Shown: one piece after another, positions 53,069 through 64,000 of the stretch
How positions within the stretch are numbered: the stretch's first letter is position 1
Layout of the letters: every line of letters begins with the position of its first letter
Assembly: GCF_043290135.1 (NCBI RefSeq)
Contig: NC_134707.1
Span: forward strand, 142,787,319-142,851,318
DNA: 64,000 nucleotides
DNA from: Rhipicephalus microplus
Lineage: Eukaryota > Arthropoda > Arachnida > Ixodida > Ixodidae
Direction of reading: 5' to 3'
Made by a program: the position numbers and the translations under genes
The notes under the pieces: model-generated
The model's database searches: none
What the model was told of the DNA's origin: nothing
The model's input: only the letters and a program-made list of their open reading frames with translations

Positions 53069-56000
53069 ACTCCACAACTAGAAACTCTGCAACTAGAAAC
53101 TGCACAGCTAGAAACTCCACAACTTGAGACTTCGCAACTAGAAACTCGGACACTAGAATCTCCACAACTAGAAACTCTGCAACTAGAAACTCCGCAGCTA
53201 CAAACTCCGGAACTAGAAACTCCACAGCTAGAAACTCCAACACCTGAGACTTCGCAAATAGAAACTCGCCAACTAGAAACTCAACAACAAGAAATACCAC
53301 AGCTAGAAACTCCACAACTAGAAACTCCACAACTTGAGAGTTCGCAACTAGAAACTCCACAACCAGAGACTCCCCACCTAGAAACTCCACCACTAGAAAC
53401 TCCACAACTACGAACCTCACAACTAGAAACTCCACAACTAGAAACTCCGCAACTGGAAACTCCGCAGCCAGAAACTCAACAACTAGAAACACCACATCTA
53501 GAAACTCCGCAACAAACTCTGCAACCAGAAACTTCACAACTAGAATTTACACAGCTAGGGACTCAACAACTAGAGACACCTCAAATAAAAGCTCCACAAC
53601 TAGAAACTCCACAGCTAGAAACTCCGCAACTTGAAACCGGACAACTAGAAACTCCCCAACTAGAAACTCCACAAATAGAAACTCTGCAACTAGAAACTCC
53701 GCAACTAGAAACTCTGCAACTAGAAACTCCGCAACTAGAAACTCCACAGCTAGAAACCCCACAACTATAAACTTCACAACTCGAAACTCAACAACTAGAA
53801 ACTCCACAACTAGAGACTGCACAACTAGAGACTTTGCATTTAGAAACTCCTCAGATAGAAACTACACAACTAAAAACACCACGACTAGAGATTCCATAAG
53901 TAGAAACTCCACTGCTAGAATTTCCACAACTAGAAACCCCTCAACTAGAAACTCCACAACTAGGAATTCTGCAAATAGAAAATTTACAACTAGAAACTCG
54001 AAAACTAAAAACTCCAAATAGAAACTCCACAACTAGAAACTTCACAACTAGAAACTCCACAAATGGACACTCCACAATTAGAAACTCCACAACTAGAGAC
54101 TCCACAACTAGGAACTTCACAAATTGAGACTCCACAACTACAAACTACACAGATTGAAACTACACAACTTGAAACTCCACAACCAGAAACTCCGCAACTA
54201 GAAACTCCGCAACTAAAAACTCCACAACTAGAAAATCCACAACTAGAAACTCCCCAACTAGAAACTCCACCACTAGAAACTCCACAACTAGGAACTCTAC
54301 AACTTCAAAATCCACAACTAAAAACTCCTCAACTTGAAACTCCACAACATATACTCCACAACTACAAACTTCACAACTAGAAACTCCACAACCTGAAACT
54401 CCGCAACCAGATACTCCGCAACTAAAAACTCCACAACTAGAAACTCCACAATTAGAAACTCCACTAGAAACTCCGAAACTAGAAACTCTGCAACTAGATA
54501 CTCCGCAACTAGAAACTCCACAGCTAGAAACTCCACAACTGGAAACTCCGCAACTAGAAACTCCTCAGCTAGAAACTTTACAGCTAGAAACTCCACAACT
54601 TGAGACTTCGCGAATAAAAACTCGTCAACTGAAAACTCAACCACTAGAAACTCCACAGCTAGAAACTCCACAACTAGACACTCAACAACTAGAAACTCCA
54701 CACCTATAAATTCCACAACTTGAAACTCCACAACTGGAAACTCCGCAACTAGAAACTCTGCAACTACAAACATTACAGTTAGAAACTCCACAACTTGAAA
54801 CTTTGCAAATAGAAACTCGTCAACTAGAAACTCCGCAACTAGAAACTCTGCAACTAGAAACTCCGCAACTAGAAACTCCACAGCTAGAAACCCCACAACA
54901 ATAAACTTCACAACTAGAAACTCAACAACTAGAGACTGCACAACTAGAAACTCCACAACTAGAAAACTCCGCAACTAGAAACACTGCAACTACATACTCC
55001 GCAACTAGAAACTCCACAGCTAGAAACTCCACAACTAGATAATCCAGAACTACAAATTCCACAACTAGAAACTCCACAACTGGAAACTCCGCAACTAGAA
55101 ACTCTGCAACTACAAACATTACAGTTAGAAACTCCACAACTTGAAACTTTGCAAATAGAAACTCGTCAACTGGAAACTCAACCACTAGAAACTCCACAGC
55201 TAGAAACTCCACAACACGAAACTCCACAACTTGAAACCCGACAAATAGATACTCCACAACTTGAAACACCACAACTAGATACTCCACAACTACAAATTCC
55301 GCAACTAGAAACTCCACAACTAGAAACTCCCCAAATAGAAACTCCACAACTAGAATCTCTGCAACTAGAAACTCCGCAACTAGAAACTGTGCAACTAGAA
55401 ACTCCGCAACTAGGAACTCCACAGCTAGAAACCCCACAACTATAAACTTCACAACTAGCAACTCAACAACTATGGACTGCACAACTAGAGACTCCGCAAC
55501 TAGAAACTCCACAGCTAGTAACTCCACAACTAGATAATCCAGAACTACAAATTCCACAACTAGAAACTCCACAACTGGAAACTCCGCAACTAGAAACTCT
55601 GCAACTACAAACATTACAGTTAGAAACTCCACAACTTGAAACTTTGCAAATAGAAACTCGTCAACTGGAAACTCAACAACTAGAAACTCCACAGCTAGAA
55701 ACTCCACAACTTGAAACTCCGCCACTAGAATCTCCACAACTAGAAAACTCCGCAACTAGAAACTCTGCAACTAGATACTCCGCAACTAGAAAATCCGCAG
55801 CTAGAAACTCCACAACTTGAAACACCACAACTAGATACTCCACAACTACAAATTCCACAACTAGAAACTCCACAACTGGAAACTCCGCAACTAGAAACTC
55901 CGCAACTAGAAACTTTACAGCTAGAAACTCCACAACTTGAGACTTCGCGAATAAAAACTCGTCAACTGAAAACTCAACCACTAGAAACTCCACAGCTAGA

Positions 56001-56070
56001 AACTCCACAACTAGACACTCAACAACTAGAAACTTCACACCTATAAATTCCACAACTTGAAACTCCACAA
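53069..56070 (+). repeat. Family B interval with mixed units
   Basis: No gene. At 53.28-53.57 kb a short island resembles family A (GAGAGTTCGCAAC, CTACGAACCTCAC, CTGGAAACTCCGCAGCCAG). At 53.82-54.3 kb units resemble the transition block. At about 55.04-55.18 kb a run marked by GATAATCCAGAACTAC repeats at 55.54-55.68 kb, offset 495 bp (33 units). A 12-bp unit (ACTCCACTAGAAACTCC) near 54469 lacks three bases. Confidence 0.75.
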
Positions 56071-58112
56071 CTAAAACTCCACAACTAGAAACTCCACAAC
56101 TAGAAACTCTGCTACTCTAAACTCCCCAACTAGAAACTCCACAACTATAAACTCTGCAACTAGAAACTCCGCAACTTGAAACTCTGCAACTAGAAACTCC
56201 GCAACTAGAAACTCCACAGCTAGAAACCCCACAACTATAAACTTCACAACTAGAAACTCAACAACTAGAGACTGCACAACTTGAAACTCCACAACTAGAA
56301 AACTCCGCAACTAGAAACTCTGCAACTACATACTCCGCAACTAGAAACTCCACAGCTAGAACTCCACAACTAGATAATCCACAACTACAAATTCCACAAC
56401 TAGAAACTCAACAACTGGAAACTCCGCAACTAGAAACTCTGCAACTACAAACTTTACAGTTAGAAACTCCACAACTTGAGACTTCGCAAATAGAAACTCG
56501 TCAACTGGAAACTCAACCACTAGAAACTCCACAGCTAGAAACTCCAAAACTAGAAACTCCACAACTTGAAACCCGACAAATAGATACTCCACAACTTGAA
56601 ACACCACAACTAGATACTCCAAAACTACAAATTCTGCAACTAGAAACTCCACAACTAGAAACTCCGCAACTAGAAACTCCCCAACTAAAAACTCCACAAC
56701 TAGAGTCTCTGCAACTAGAAACTGCGCAACAAGAAACTCTGCAACTACAAACTCCACAACTAGAAACTTCACAGCTAGAAACACCACAACTATAAACTTC
56801 ACAACTAGCAACTCAACAACTATAGACTGCACAACTAGAGACTCCGCAACTAGAAACTCCACAGCTAGTAACTCCGCAACTAGAAACTCCACAACTTGAA
56901 ACTCCGCCACTAGAATCTCCACAACTAGAAAAATCCACAACTAGAAACTCTGCCACTAGAAACTCCACAACTAGAAACTCCACAGCTAGAAACTCCACAA
57001 CTTGAAACACCACAACTAGATACTCCACAACTACAAATTCCACAACTAGAAATTCCACAACTGGAAACTCCACAGCTAGAAAGTCCACAACTAGAAAATC
57101 TGCAACTAGAAACTCCACAACTACCAACTCCGCCACAAGAAACTCCGCAACTAGAAAACTCCGCAACTAGAAACTCTGCAACTACAAACCCCGCTACTAA
57201 AAACTCCACAGCTAGAAACTTCGCTACTTGAAACACCACAACTAGATACTCCACAACTACGAATTCCACAACTAGAAACTCCACAACTAGAAACTCCGCA
57301 ACTAGAAACTGCGCAACTAGAAACTCCACAGCTAGAAAATAAACAACTTGAGACTTCGCAACTAGAAACTCGGCAACTAGAAACCCAACAACCAGAAACT
57401 CCACAGCTAGAAACTCCACAACTAGAAACTCCACGACTTGAAACCCGACAAATAGATACTCCACAACTTGAAACACCACAACTAGATACTCCACAACTAC
57501 AAATTCCGCAACTAGAAACTCCATTACTCGAAACTCTCCAACTAGAAACTCCACAACTAGAATCTCTGCAACTAGAAACTCCGCAACTAGAAACTGTGCA
57601 ACTAGAAACTCCGCAACTAGAAACTCCACAGCTAGAAACTTCACAACTATAAACTTCACAGCTAGCAACTCAACAACTATAGACTGCACAACTAGAGACT
57701 CCGCAACTAGAAACTCCACAGCTAGTAACTCCGCAACAAGAAACTCCACAACTTGAAACTCCGCCACTAGAATCTCCAACACTAGAAAACTCCGCAACTA
57801 GAAACTCTGCAACTAGTTACTCCGCAACTACAAAATCCACAGCTGGAAACTCTACAACTTGAAACACCACAACTAGATACTCCACAACTACAAATTCCAC
57901 AACTAGAAACTCCTCAACTGGAAACTCCGCAACTAGAAACTCTGCAACTAGAAACTTTACAGCTAGAAACTCCATAACTTGAGACTTCGCGAATAAAAAC
58001 TCGTCAACTGAAAACTCAACCACTAGAAACTCCACAGCTACAAACTCCACAACTAGACACTCAACAACTAGAAACTCCACACCTATAAATTCCACAACTT
58101 GAAACTCCACAA
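56071..58112 (+). repeat. Family B repeat, about 2.04 kb, unit 1 of the distal series
   Basis: Begins at the shortened CTAAAACTCC unit. Ordered landmarks are CTCTAAACTCCCC, CCCCACAACTATAAACTTC, GAGACTGCACAACTTG, CTACATACTCCGC, the 14-bp CAGCTAGAACTCC (56354), GATAATCCACAAC, GACTTCGCAAATAG and CACACCTATAAATTCC at the end. Its middle part (56.35-57.8 kb) matches 61.58-63.06 kb. Confidence 0.8.
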
Positions 58113-60318
58113 CTAAAACTCCACAACTAAAAACTCCACAACTAGAAACTCTGCAACTCTAAACTCCCCAACTAGAAACTCCACAACTATAAACTCTGCA
58201 ACTAGAAACTCCGCAACTAGAAACTCTGCAACTAGAAACTCCTCAACTAGAAACTCCACAGCTAGAAACCCCACAACTATAAACTTCACAACTAGAAACT
58301 CAACAACTAGAGACTGCACAACTTGAAACTCCACAACTAGAAAACTCCGCAACGAGAAACTCTGCAACTACATACTCCGCAACTAGAAACTCCACAGCTA
58401 GAACTCCACAACTTGAAACTCCGCCACTAGAATCTCCACAACTAGAAAAATCCACAACTAGAAACTCCACAACTAGAAACTCCACAGCTAGAAACTCCAC
58501 AACTTGAAACACCACAACTAGATACTCCACAACTACAAATTCCACAACTAGAAATTCCACAACTGGAAACTCCACAGCTAGAAAGTCCACAACTAGAAAC
58601 TCTGCAACTAGAAACTCCGCAACTAGAAACTCAACAGCTAGAAAATCCACCACTAGAAACTCCACAACTAGCAACTCCACAACTAGATACTCCACAACTA
58701 CAAACTCCACAACTAGAAACTCCCCAACTTGAAACTCCACAACTTGAAACTCCGCAACTAGAAACTCCGCAACTAGAAACTCCACAACTAGAAAACTCGG
58801 CAACGTGAAACCCTGCAACTAGAAACTCCGCAACTAGAAACTCCACAGCTAGAAACTTAACTACTTGAAACACCACAACTAGATACTCCACAACTACGAA
58901 TTCCACAACTAGAAGCTCCGCAACTAGAATTTTCACAGCTAGAAACTCCACAACTTGAGACTTCGCAACTGGAAACTCGGCAGCTAGAAACCCAACAACC
59001 AGAAACTCCACAACTAGAAACTCCACAGGTTGAAACCCAACAAATAGATACTCCACAACTACAAATTCCGCAACTAGAAACACCACAACTGGAAACTCCG
59101 CAACTACAAACTCCACAGCTAGAAACTCCATGACTTGAGACTTCGCGACTAGAAACTCAGCAACTAGAAACTCAACAACTAGAAACTCCACCACTAGAAA
59201 CTTCACAACTAGGAACTCTACAACTTCAAAATCCACAACTAAAAACTCCTCAACTTGAAACTCCACAACTAGATACTCTACAACTACAAACTTCACAACT
59301 AGAAATTCGACGACCTGAAACTCTCCAACTAGAAACTCCACAACTTGAAACTCCGCAACTAGAAACTCCGCAACTAGAAACTCAACAACTAGAAAACTCG
59401 GCAACGTGAAACTCTGCAATTAGAAACTCCGCTCTAGAAACTCCACAGCTAGAAACTTAACTACTTGAAACACCACAACTAGATACTCCATAACTACGAA
59501 TTCCACAACTAGAAGCTCCGCCACTAGAATTTTCACAGCTAGAAACTCCACAACTTGAGACTTCGCAACTGGAAACTCGGCAGCTAGAAACCCAACAACC
59601 AGAAACTCCACAACTAGAAACTCCACAAGTTGAAACCCAACAAATAGATACTCCACAACTACAGATTCCACAACTTGAAACACCATAACTAGATACTCCA
59701 CAACTACAAATTCCGCAACTAGAAACACCACTACTGGAAACTCCGCAACTAGAAACTCCACAGCTAGAAACTCCACAACTTGAGACTTCGCGACTAGAAA
59801 CTCAGCAACTAGAAACTCCACAACCTGAAACTCCGAAACCAGAAACTCCACAACTAAAAACTCCACAACTAGAAACTCCACAATTAGAAACTCCACCACT
59901 AGAAACTCCACAACCTGAAACTCCGCAACCAGAAACTCCGCAACTAAAAACTCCACAACTAGAAACTCCACAATTAGAAACTCCACAACTAGAAACTCCG
60001 AAACTAGAAACTCTGCAACTAGATACTCCGCAACTAGAAACTCCACAGCTAGAAACTCCACAACTTGAAACACCAGAACTAGATACTTCACAACTACAAA
60101 TTCCACAACTAGAAACTCCACAACTGGAAACTCCGCAACTAGAAACTCCGCAGCTAGAAACTTTACAGCTAGAAACTCCACAACTTGAGACTTCGCGAAT
60201 AGAAACTCGTCAACTGGAAACTCAACCACTAGAAACTCCACAGCTAGAAACTCCACAACTAGACACTCAACAACTAGAAACTCCACACCTATAAATTACA
60301 CAACTTGAAACTCCGCAA
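58113..60318 (+). repeat. Family B repeat, about 2.21 kb, unit 2 of the distal series
   Basis: Starts with the same landmark order as 56071, up to CAGCTAGAACTCC at 58397, then diverges into CGACGACCTG, ACTCGGCAACGTGAAAC and CCTGAAACTCCGCAACC material. Two related runs with ACTTAACTACTTG units, at 58.80-59.1 and 59.40-59.75 kb, form an internal repeat of about 0.6 kb. Confidence 0.75.
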
Positions 60319-61324
60319 CTAAAACTCCACAACTAGAAACTCCACAACTAGAAACTCTGCAACTCGAAGCTCTCCAACTAGAAACTCCACAACTAGAAAC
60401 TCTGCAACTAGAAACTCCGCAACGGGAAACTCTGCAATTAGAAACTCCGCAACTAGAAACTCCACAGCTAGAAACCCCACAACAATAAAGTTCACAACTA
60501 GAAACTCAACAACTAGAGACTGCACAACTAGAAACTCCGCAACTAGAAAACTCCGAAACTAGAAACTCCACAACTAGATAATCCACAACTACAAATTCCA
60601 CAACTAGAAACTCCACAACTGGAAACTCAACCACTAGAAACTCCACAGCTAGAAACTCCACAACTAGAAACTCCACAACTTGAAACCCGACAAATAGATA
60701 CTCCACAACTTGAAACACAACAACTAGATACACCACAACTACAAATTCCGCAACTAGAAACTCCATTACTCGAAACTCCCCAACTAGAAACTCCACAACT
60801 AGAATCTCTGCAACTAGAAACTCCGCAACTAGAAACTGTGCAACTAGAAACTCGGCAACTAGAAACTCCACAGCTAGAAACCCCACAACTATAAACTTCA
60901 CAGCTAGCAACTCAACAACTATAGACTGCACAACTAGAGACTCCGCAACTAGAAACTCCACAGCTAGTAACTCCGCAACAAGAAACTCCACAACTTGAAA
61001 CTCCGCCAGTAGAATCTCCAACACTAGAAAACTCCGCAACTAGAAACTCTGCAACTAGATACTCCGCAACTACAAAATCCACAGCTGGAAACTCCACAAC
61101 TTGAAACACCACAACTAGATACTCCACAACTACAAATTCCACAACTAGAAACTCCACAACTGGAAACTTTACAGCTAGAAACTCCACAACTTGAGACTTC
61201 GCGAATAAAAACTCGTCAACTGAAAACTCAACCACTAGAAACCCCACAGCTAGAAACTCCACAACTAGACACTCAACAACTAGAAACTCCACACCTATAA
61301 ATTCCACAACTTGAAACTTCACAA
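60319..61324 (+). repeat. Family B repeat, about 1.01 kb, unit 3 of the distal series
   Basis: The shortest interval between CTAAAACTCC landmarks. It keeps the start (CCCCACAACAATAAAG) and the end (CTTCGCGAATAAAAACTCG, CACACCTATAAATTCC) but lacks most of the middle of the 2-kb versions, which suggests an internal deletion. Alternatively it is the single-length unit from which the longer ones were built. Confidence 0.75.
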
Positions 61325-63376
61325 CTAAAACTCCACAACTAGAAACTCCACAACTAGAAACTCTGCAACTCGAAACTCCCCAACTAGAAACTCCACAACT
61401 ATAAACTCTGCAACTAGAAACTCCGCAACTAGAAACTCCACAGCTAGAAACCCCACAACTATAAACTTCACAACTAGAAACTCAACAACTAGAGGCTGCA
61501 CAACTTGAAACTCCACAACTAGAAAACTCCGCAACTAGGAACTCTGCAACTACATACTCCGCAACTAGAAACTCCACAGCTAGAACTCCACAACTAGATA
61601 ATCCACAACTACAAATTCCACAACTAGAAACTCAACAACTGGAAACTCCGCAACTAGAAACTCTGCAACTACAAACTTTACAATTAGAAACTCCACAACT
61701 TGAGACTTCGCAAATAGAAACTCGTAAACTGGAAACTCAACCACTAGAAACTCCACAGCTAGAAACTCCAAAACTAGAAACTCCACAACTTGAAACCCGA
61801 CAAATAGATACTCCACAACTTGAAACACCACAACTAGATACTCCAAAACTACAAATTCTGCAACTAGAAACTCCACAACTAGAAACTTTGCAACTAGAAA
61901 CTCCCCAACTAAAAACTCCACAACTAGAGTGTCTGCAACTAGAAACTGCGCAACTAGAAACTGCAACTACAAACTCCACAACTAGAAACTTCACAGCTAG
62001 AAACCCCACAACTATAAACTTCACAACTAGCAACTCAACAACTATAGACTGCACTACTAGAGACTCCGCAACTAGAAACTCCACAGCTAGTAACTCCGCA
62101 ACTAGAAACTCCACAACTTGAAACTCCGATACTAGAATCTCCACAACTAGAAAAATCCACAACTAGAAACTCTGCCACTAGAAACTCCACAACTAGAAAC
62201 TCCACAGCTAGAAACTCCACAACTTGCAACACCACAACTAGATACTCCACAACTACAAATTCCACAACTAGAAATTCCACAACTGGAAACTCCACAGCTA
62301 GAAAGTCCACAACTAGAAACTCTGCAACTAGAAACTCCGCAACTAGAAACTCAACAGCTAGAAAATCCACCACTAGAAACTCCACAACTAGCAACTCCAC
62401 CACTAGAAACTCCACAACTAGAAAACTCCACAACTAGAAACTCTGCAACTAGAAACCCCGCTACTAGAAACTCCACAGCTAGAAACTTCGCTACTTGAAA
62501 CACCACAACTAGATACTCCACAACTACGAATTCCACAACTAGAAACTCCACAACTAGAAACTCCGCAACTAGAAACTCCGCAACTAGAAACTCCACAGCT
62601 AGAAAATAAACAACTTGAGACTTCGCAACTAGAAACTCGGCAACTAGAAACCCAACAACCAGAAACTCCACAGCTAGAAACTCCACAACTAGAAACTCCA
62701 CTTGAAACCCGACAAATACATACTCCACAACTTGAAACACCACAACTAGATACTCCACAACTACAAATTCCGCAACTAGAAACTCCATTACTCGAAACTC
62801 CCCAACTAGAAACTCCACAACTAGAATCTCTGCAACTAGAAACTCCGCAACTAGAAACTGTGCAACTAGAAACTCCGCAACTAGAAACTCCACAGCTAGA
62901 AACTTCACAACTATAAACTTCACAGCTAGCAACTCAACAACTATAGACTGATCAACTAGAGACTCCGCAACTAGAAACTCCACAGCTAGTAACTCCGCAA
63001 CAAGAAACTCCACAACTTGAAACTCCGCCACTAGAATCTCCAACACTAGAAAACTCCGCAACTAGAAACTCTGCAACTAGATACTCCGCAACTACAAAAT
63101 CCACAGCTGGAAACTCTACAACTTGAAACACCACAACTAGATACTCCACAACTACAAATTCCACAACTAGAAACTCCACAACTGGAAACTCCGCACCTAG
63201 AAACTCCGCAACTAGAAACTTTACAGCTAGAAACTTCACAACTTGAGACTTCGCGAATAAAAACTCGTCAACTGAAAACTCAACCACTAGAAACTCCACA
63301 GCTAGAAACTCCACAACTAGACACTCAACAACTAGAAACTCCACACCTATAAATTCCACAACTTGAAACTCCACAA
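61325..63376 (+). repeat. Family B repeat, about 2.05 kb, unit 4 of the distal series
   Basis: Close relative of 56071-58112 with the same landmark order. Private changes include CTGCAACTACAAACTCC near 61962 (a shortened unit) and CTCCACTTGAAACCCGAC near 62697 (three bases lost). Confidence 0.8.
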
Positions 63377-64000
63377 CTAAAACTCCACAACTAGATACTC
63401 CACAACTAGAAACTCTGCAACTCTAAACTCCCCAACTAGAAACTCCACAACTATAAACTCTGCAACTAGAAACTCCGCAACTAGAAACTCTGCAACTAGA
63501 AACTCCGCAACTAGAAACTCCACAGCTAGAAACCCCACAACTATAAACTTCACAACTAGAAACTCAACAACTAGAGACTGCACAACTTGAAACTCCACAA
63601 CTAGAAAACTCCGCAACTAGAAACTCTGCAACTACATACTCCGCAACTAGAAACTCCACAGCTAGAACTCCACAACTAGATAATCCACAACTACAAATTC
63701 CACAACTAGAAACTCAACAACTGGAAACTCCGCAACTAGAAACTCTGCAACTACAAACTTTACAGTTAGAAACTCCACAACTTGAGACTTCGCAAATAGA
63801 AACTCGTCAACTGGAAACTCAACCACTAGAAACTCCACAGCTAGAAACTCCAAAACTAGAAAATCCACAACTTGAAACCCGACAAATAGATACTCCACAA
63901 CTTGAAACACCACAACTAGATACTCCAAAACTACAAATTCTGCAACTAGAAACTCCACAACTAGAAACTCCGCAACTAGAAACTCCCCAACTAAAAACTC
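63377..64000 (+). repeat. Family B repeat, unit 5 of the distal series (cut by window end)
   Basis: Follows the start of 61325-63376 closely, with CAGCTAGAACTCC at 63661 (2082 bp after 61579). The array continues beyond the window. Confidence 0.8.

Larger units (their letters stand above)
1..64000 (+). repeat. 15-bp satellite array filling the whole window
   Basis: The entire window is a head-to-tail array of a 15-bp unit, CAACTAGAAACTCCA on the + strand. Common variants change CCACAAC to CCGCAAC or CTGCAAC, CTAGAA to CTTGAA, CTGGAA, CTAGAG or CTACAA, and CAACTAG to CAGCTAG. Units of 12, 14 and 16 bp occur sparsely and recur at fixed places in longer repeats. The consensus has 7 A, 5 C, 2 T and 1 G, so the + strand is about 80% A+C and G is very scarce. 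I saw no stretch of more than a few tens of bases that could not be read as this unit, and no unit in reverse orientation. The array runs off both window ends, so its full length is unknown. What is seen: the repeat. What is inferred: a eukaryotic heterochromatic satellite. Confidence 0.97.
37522..64000 (+). repeat. Higher-order repeat family B
   Basis: From about 37.5 kb the family A landmarks stop and another ordered set takes over. Its markers are ACTTCGCGAATA, ACTCGTCAACTGGAAACTC, GAAACTCAACCAC, CACACCTATAAATTCC and the shortened unit CTAAAACTCC. The shortened unit or its close variant sits near 37927, 42434, 44610, 47710, 49107, 52207, 56071, 58113, 60319, 61325 and 63377. The last intervals are about 2.04, 2.21, 1.01 and 2.05 kb. 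The 15-bp unit and its orientation are the same as in family A, so both derive from one ancestral array and were later homogenised separately (inference). CACAGTCAG does not occur here in my reading; CACAGCCAG replaces it at a few places (near 46009 and 53466). Confidence 0.85.

Noticed and set aside
54330..54370. Possible insertion scar at CACAACATATACTCC
   Set aside because: Best explained as loss of a few bases from CACAACTAGATACTCC; no target-site duplication or foreign sequence.
1..64000. Dozens of open reading frames of 60-414 codons, mostly on the minus strand
   Set aside because: All are translations of the 15-mer in one of four open frames. They overlap each other, many start at TTG (for example the one ending at 627 on the + scale), there is no unique domain or signal peptide, and 14- and 16-bp units break the frame at places copied with the repeats.
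1..64000. Pentapeptide-repeat protein (A(D/N)LXX fold) suggested by runs such as VAEFLVAEFL
   Set aside because: Any 15-bp repeat gives a five-residue periodicity. The resemblance is limited to small-acidic-hydrophobic order, and the same DNA reads equally well as SCGVS in another frame.
1..64000. CRISPR array
   Set aside because: Repeats are directly abutting with no unique spacers, and no cas-like gene is present.
1..64000. Telomeric repeat
   Set aside because: Strand asymmetry is similar, but the unit is 15 bp, lacks a run of G on the G+T-rich strand, and shows HOR structure and multi-kb duplications untypical of telomerase products.
1..64000. G-quadruplex or i-motif forming array
   Set aside because: The minus strand normally has only one GG per 15-bp unit with loops of about 13 nt; there are no GGG runs at regular spacing.
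1..64000. CENP-B box or another known centromere protein site
   Set aside because: No match to the essential TTCG...A..CGGG pattern in the units inspected. A centromeric role remains possible but is unsupported.
1..64000. Plasmid or phage iteron origin
   Set aside because: Iterons come in small clusters beside rep genes. Here thousands of copies fill 64 kb and no replication gene exists.
1..64000. tRNA, rRNA, riboswitch, promoter or terminator signals
   Set aside because: None seen. The + strand has too little G and T to form stable stems, and TATAAA-like strings (CTATAAAC) are simply a frequent variant of CTAGAAAC.

Overview
All 64 kb is one tandem-repeat (satellite/minisatellite) array. 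Nearly every base can be read as a variant of a 15-bp unit, CAACTAGAAACTCCA on the + strand, about 4,270 units if all were full length. The orientation never changes. I found no protein-coding gene, RNA gene, transposon, CRISPR array, regulatory site or unique spacer on either strand. A gene-free satellite of this size, with nested multi-kilobase duplications, points to a eukaryotic nuclear genome (pericentromeric, subtelomeric or other heterochromatin). No sequence here identifies the species.

Layout. Unit variants recur in fixed order, forming higher-order repeats (HORs). Family A, from 1 to about 28.1 kb, is marked by CACAGTCAGAAACT, TTGAACTACCACAAC and GAGAGTTCGCAAC. A transition block at 28.1-30.33 kb shares its variant order with 45-47 kb. 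A 7.19-kb tandem duplication (23.13-30.33 and 30.33-37.52 kb) copies the A part and the transition block together. Family B, from about 37.52 kb to the end, is marked by CTTCGCGAATA, GAAACTCAACCAC and a shortened CTAAAACTCC unit. On top of this lie large direct duplications: 4.08 kb (12.45-20.62 kb), 4.50 kb (44.08-53.07 kb), 1.80 kb (38.98-42.40 kb), a 2.5-kb block repeated 5.1 kb away (1-7.7 kb), a 2.25-2.3 kb pair (8.7-12.6 kb), and a perfect 90-bp duplication at 10.50-10.68 kb.

Reading frames. The unit is a multiple of three and only one frame per strand carries an obligatory stop, so long repetitive open frames appear everywhere, up to 414 codons on the minus strand. They encode pentapeptide monotony (VVEFL and SCGVS on minus, QLETP and TRNST on plus), overlap in different frames, often begin at TTG rather than ATG, and are broken by 14- and 16-bp units that are copied along with the HORs. 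I treat all of them as by-products of the repeat and annotate none as a gene. The interest of the window is its architecture and evolution: layered amplification, strict strand asymmetry, a CpG-decay signature in the commonest variants, and a possible origin of the 15-mer from a 7+8 bp half-unit.
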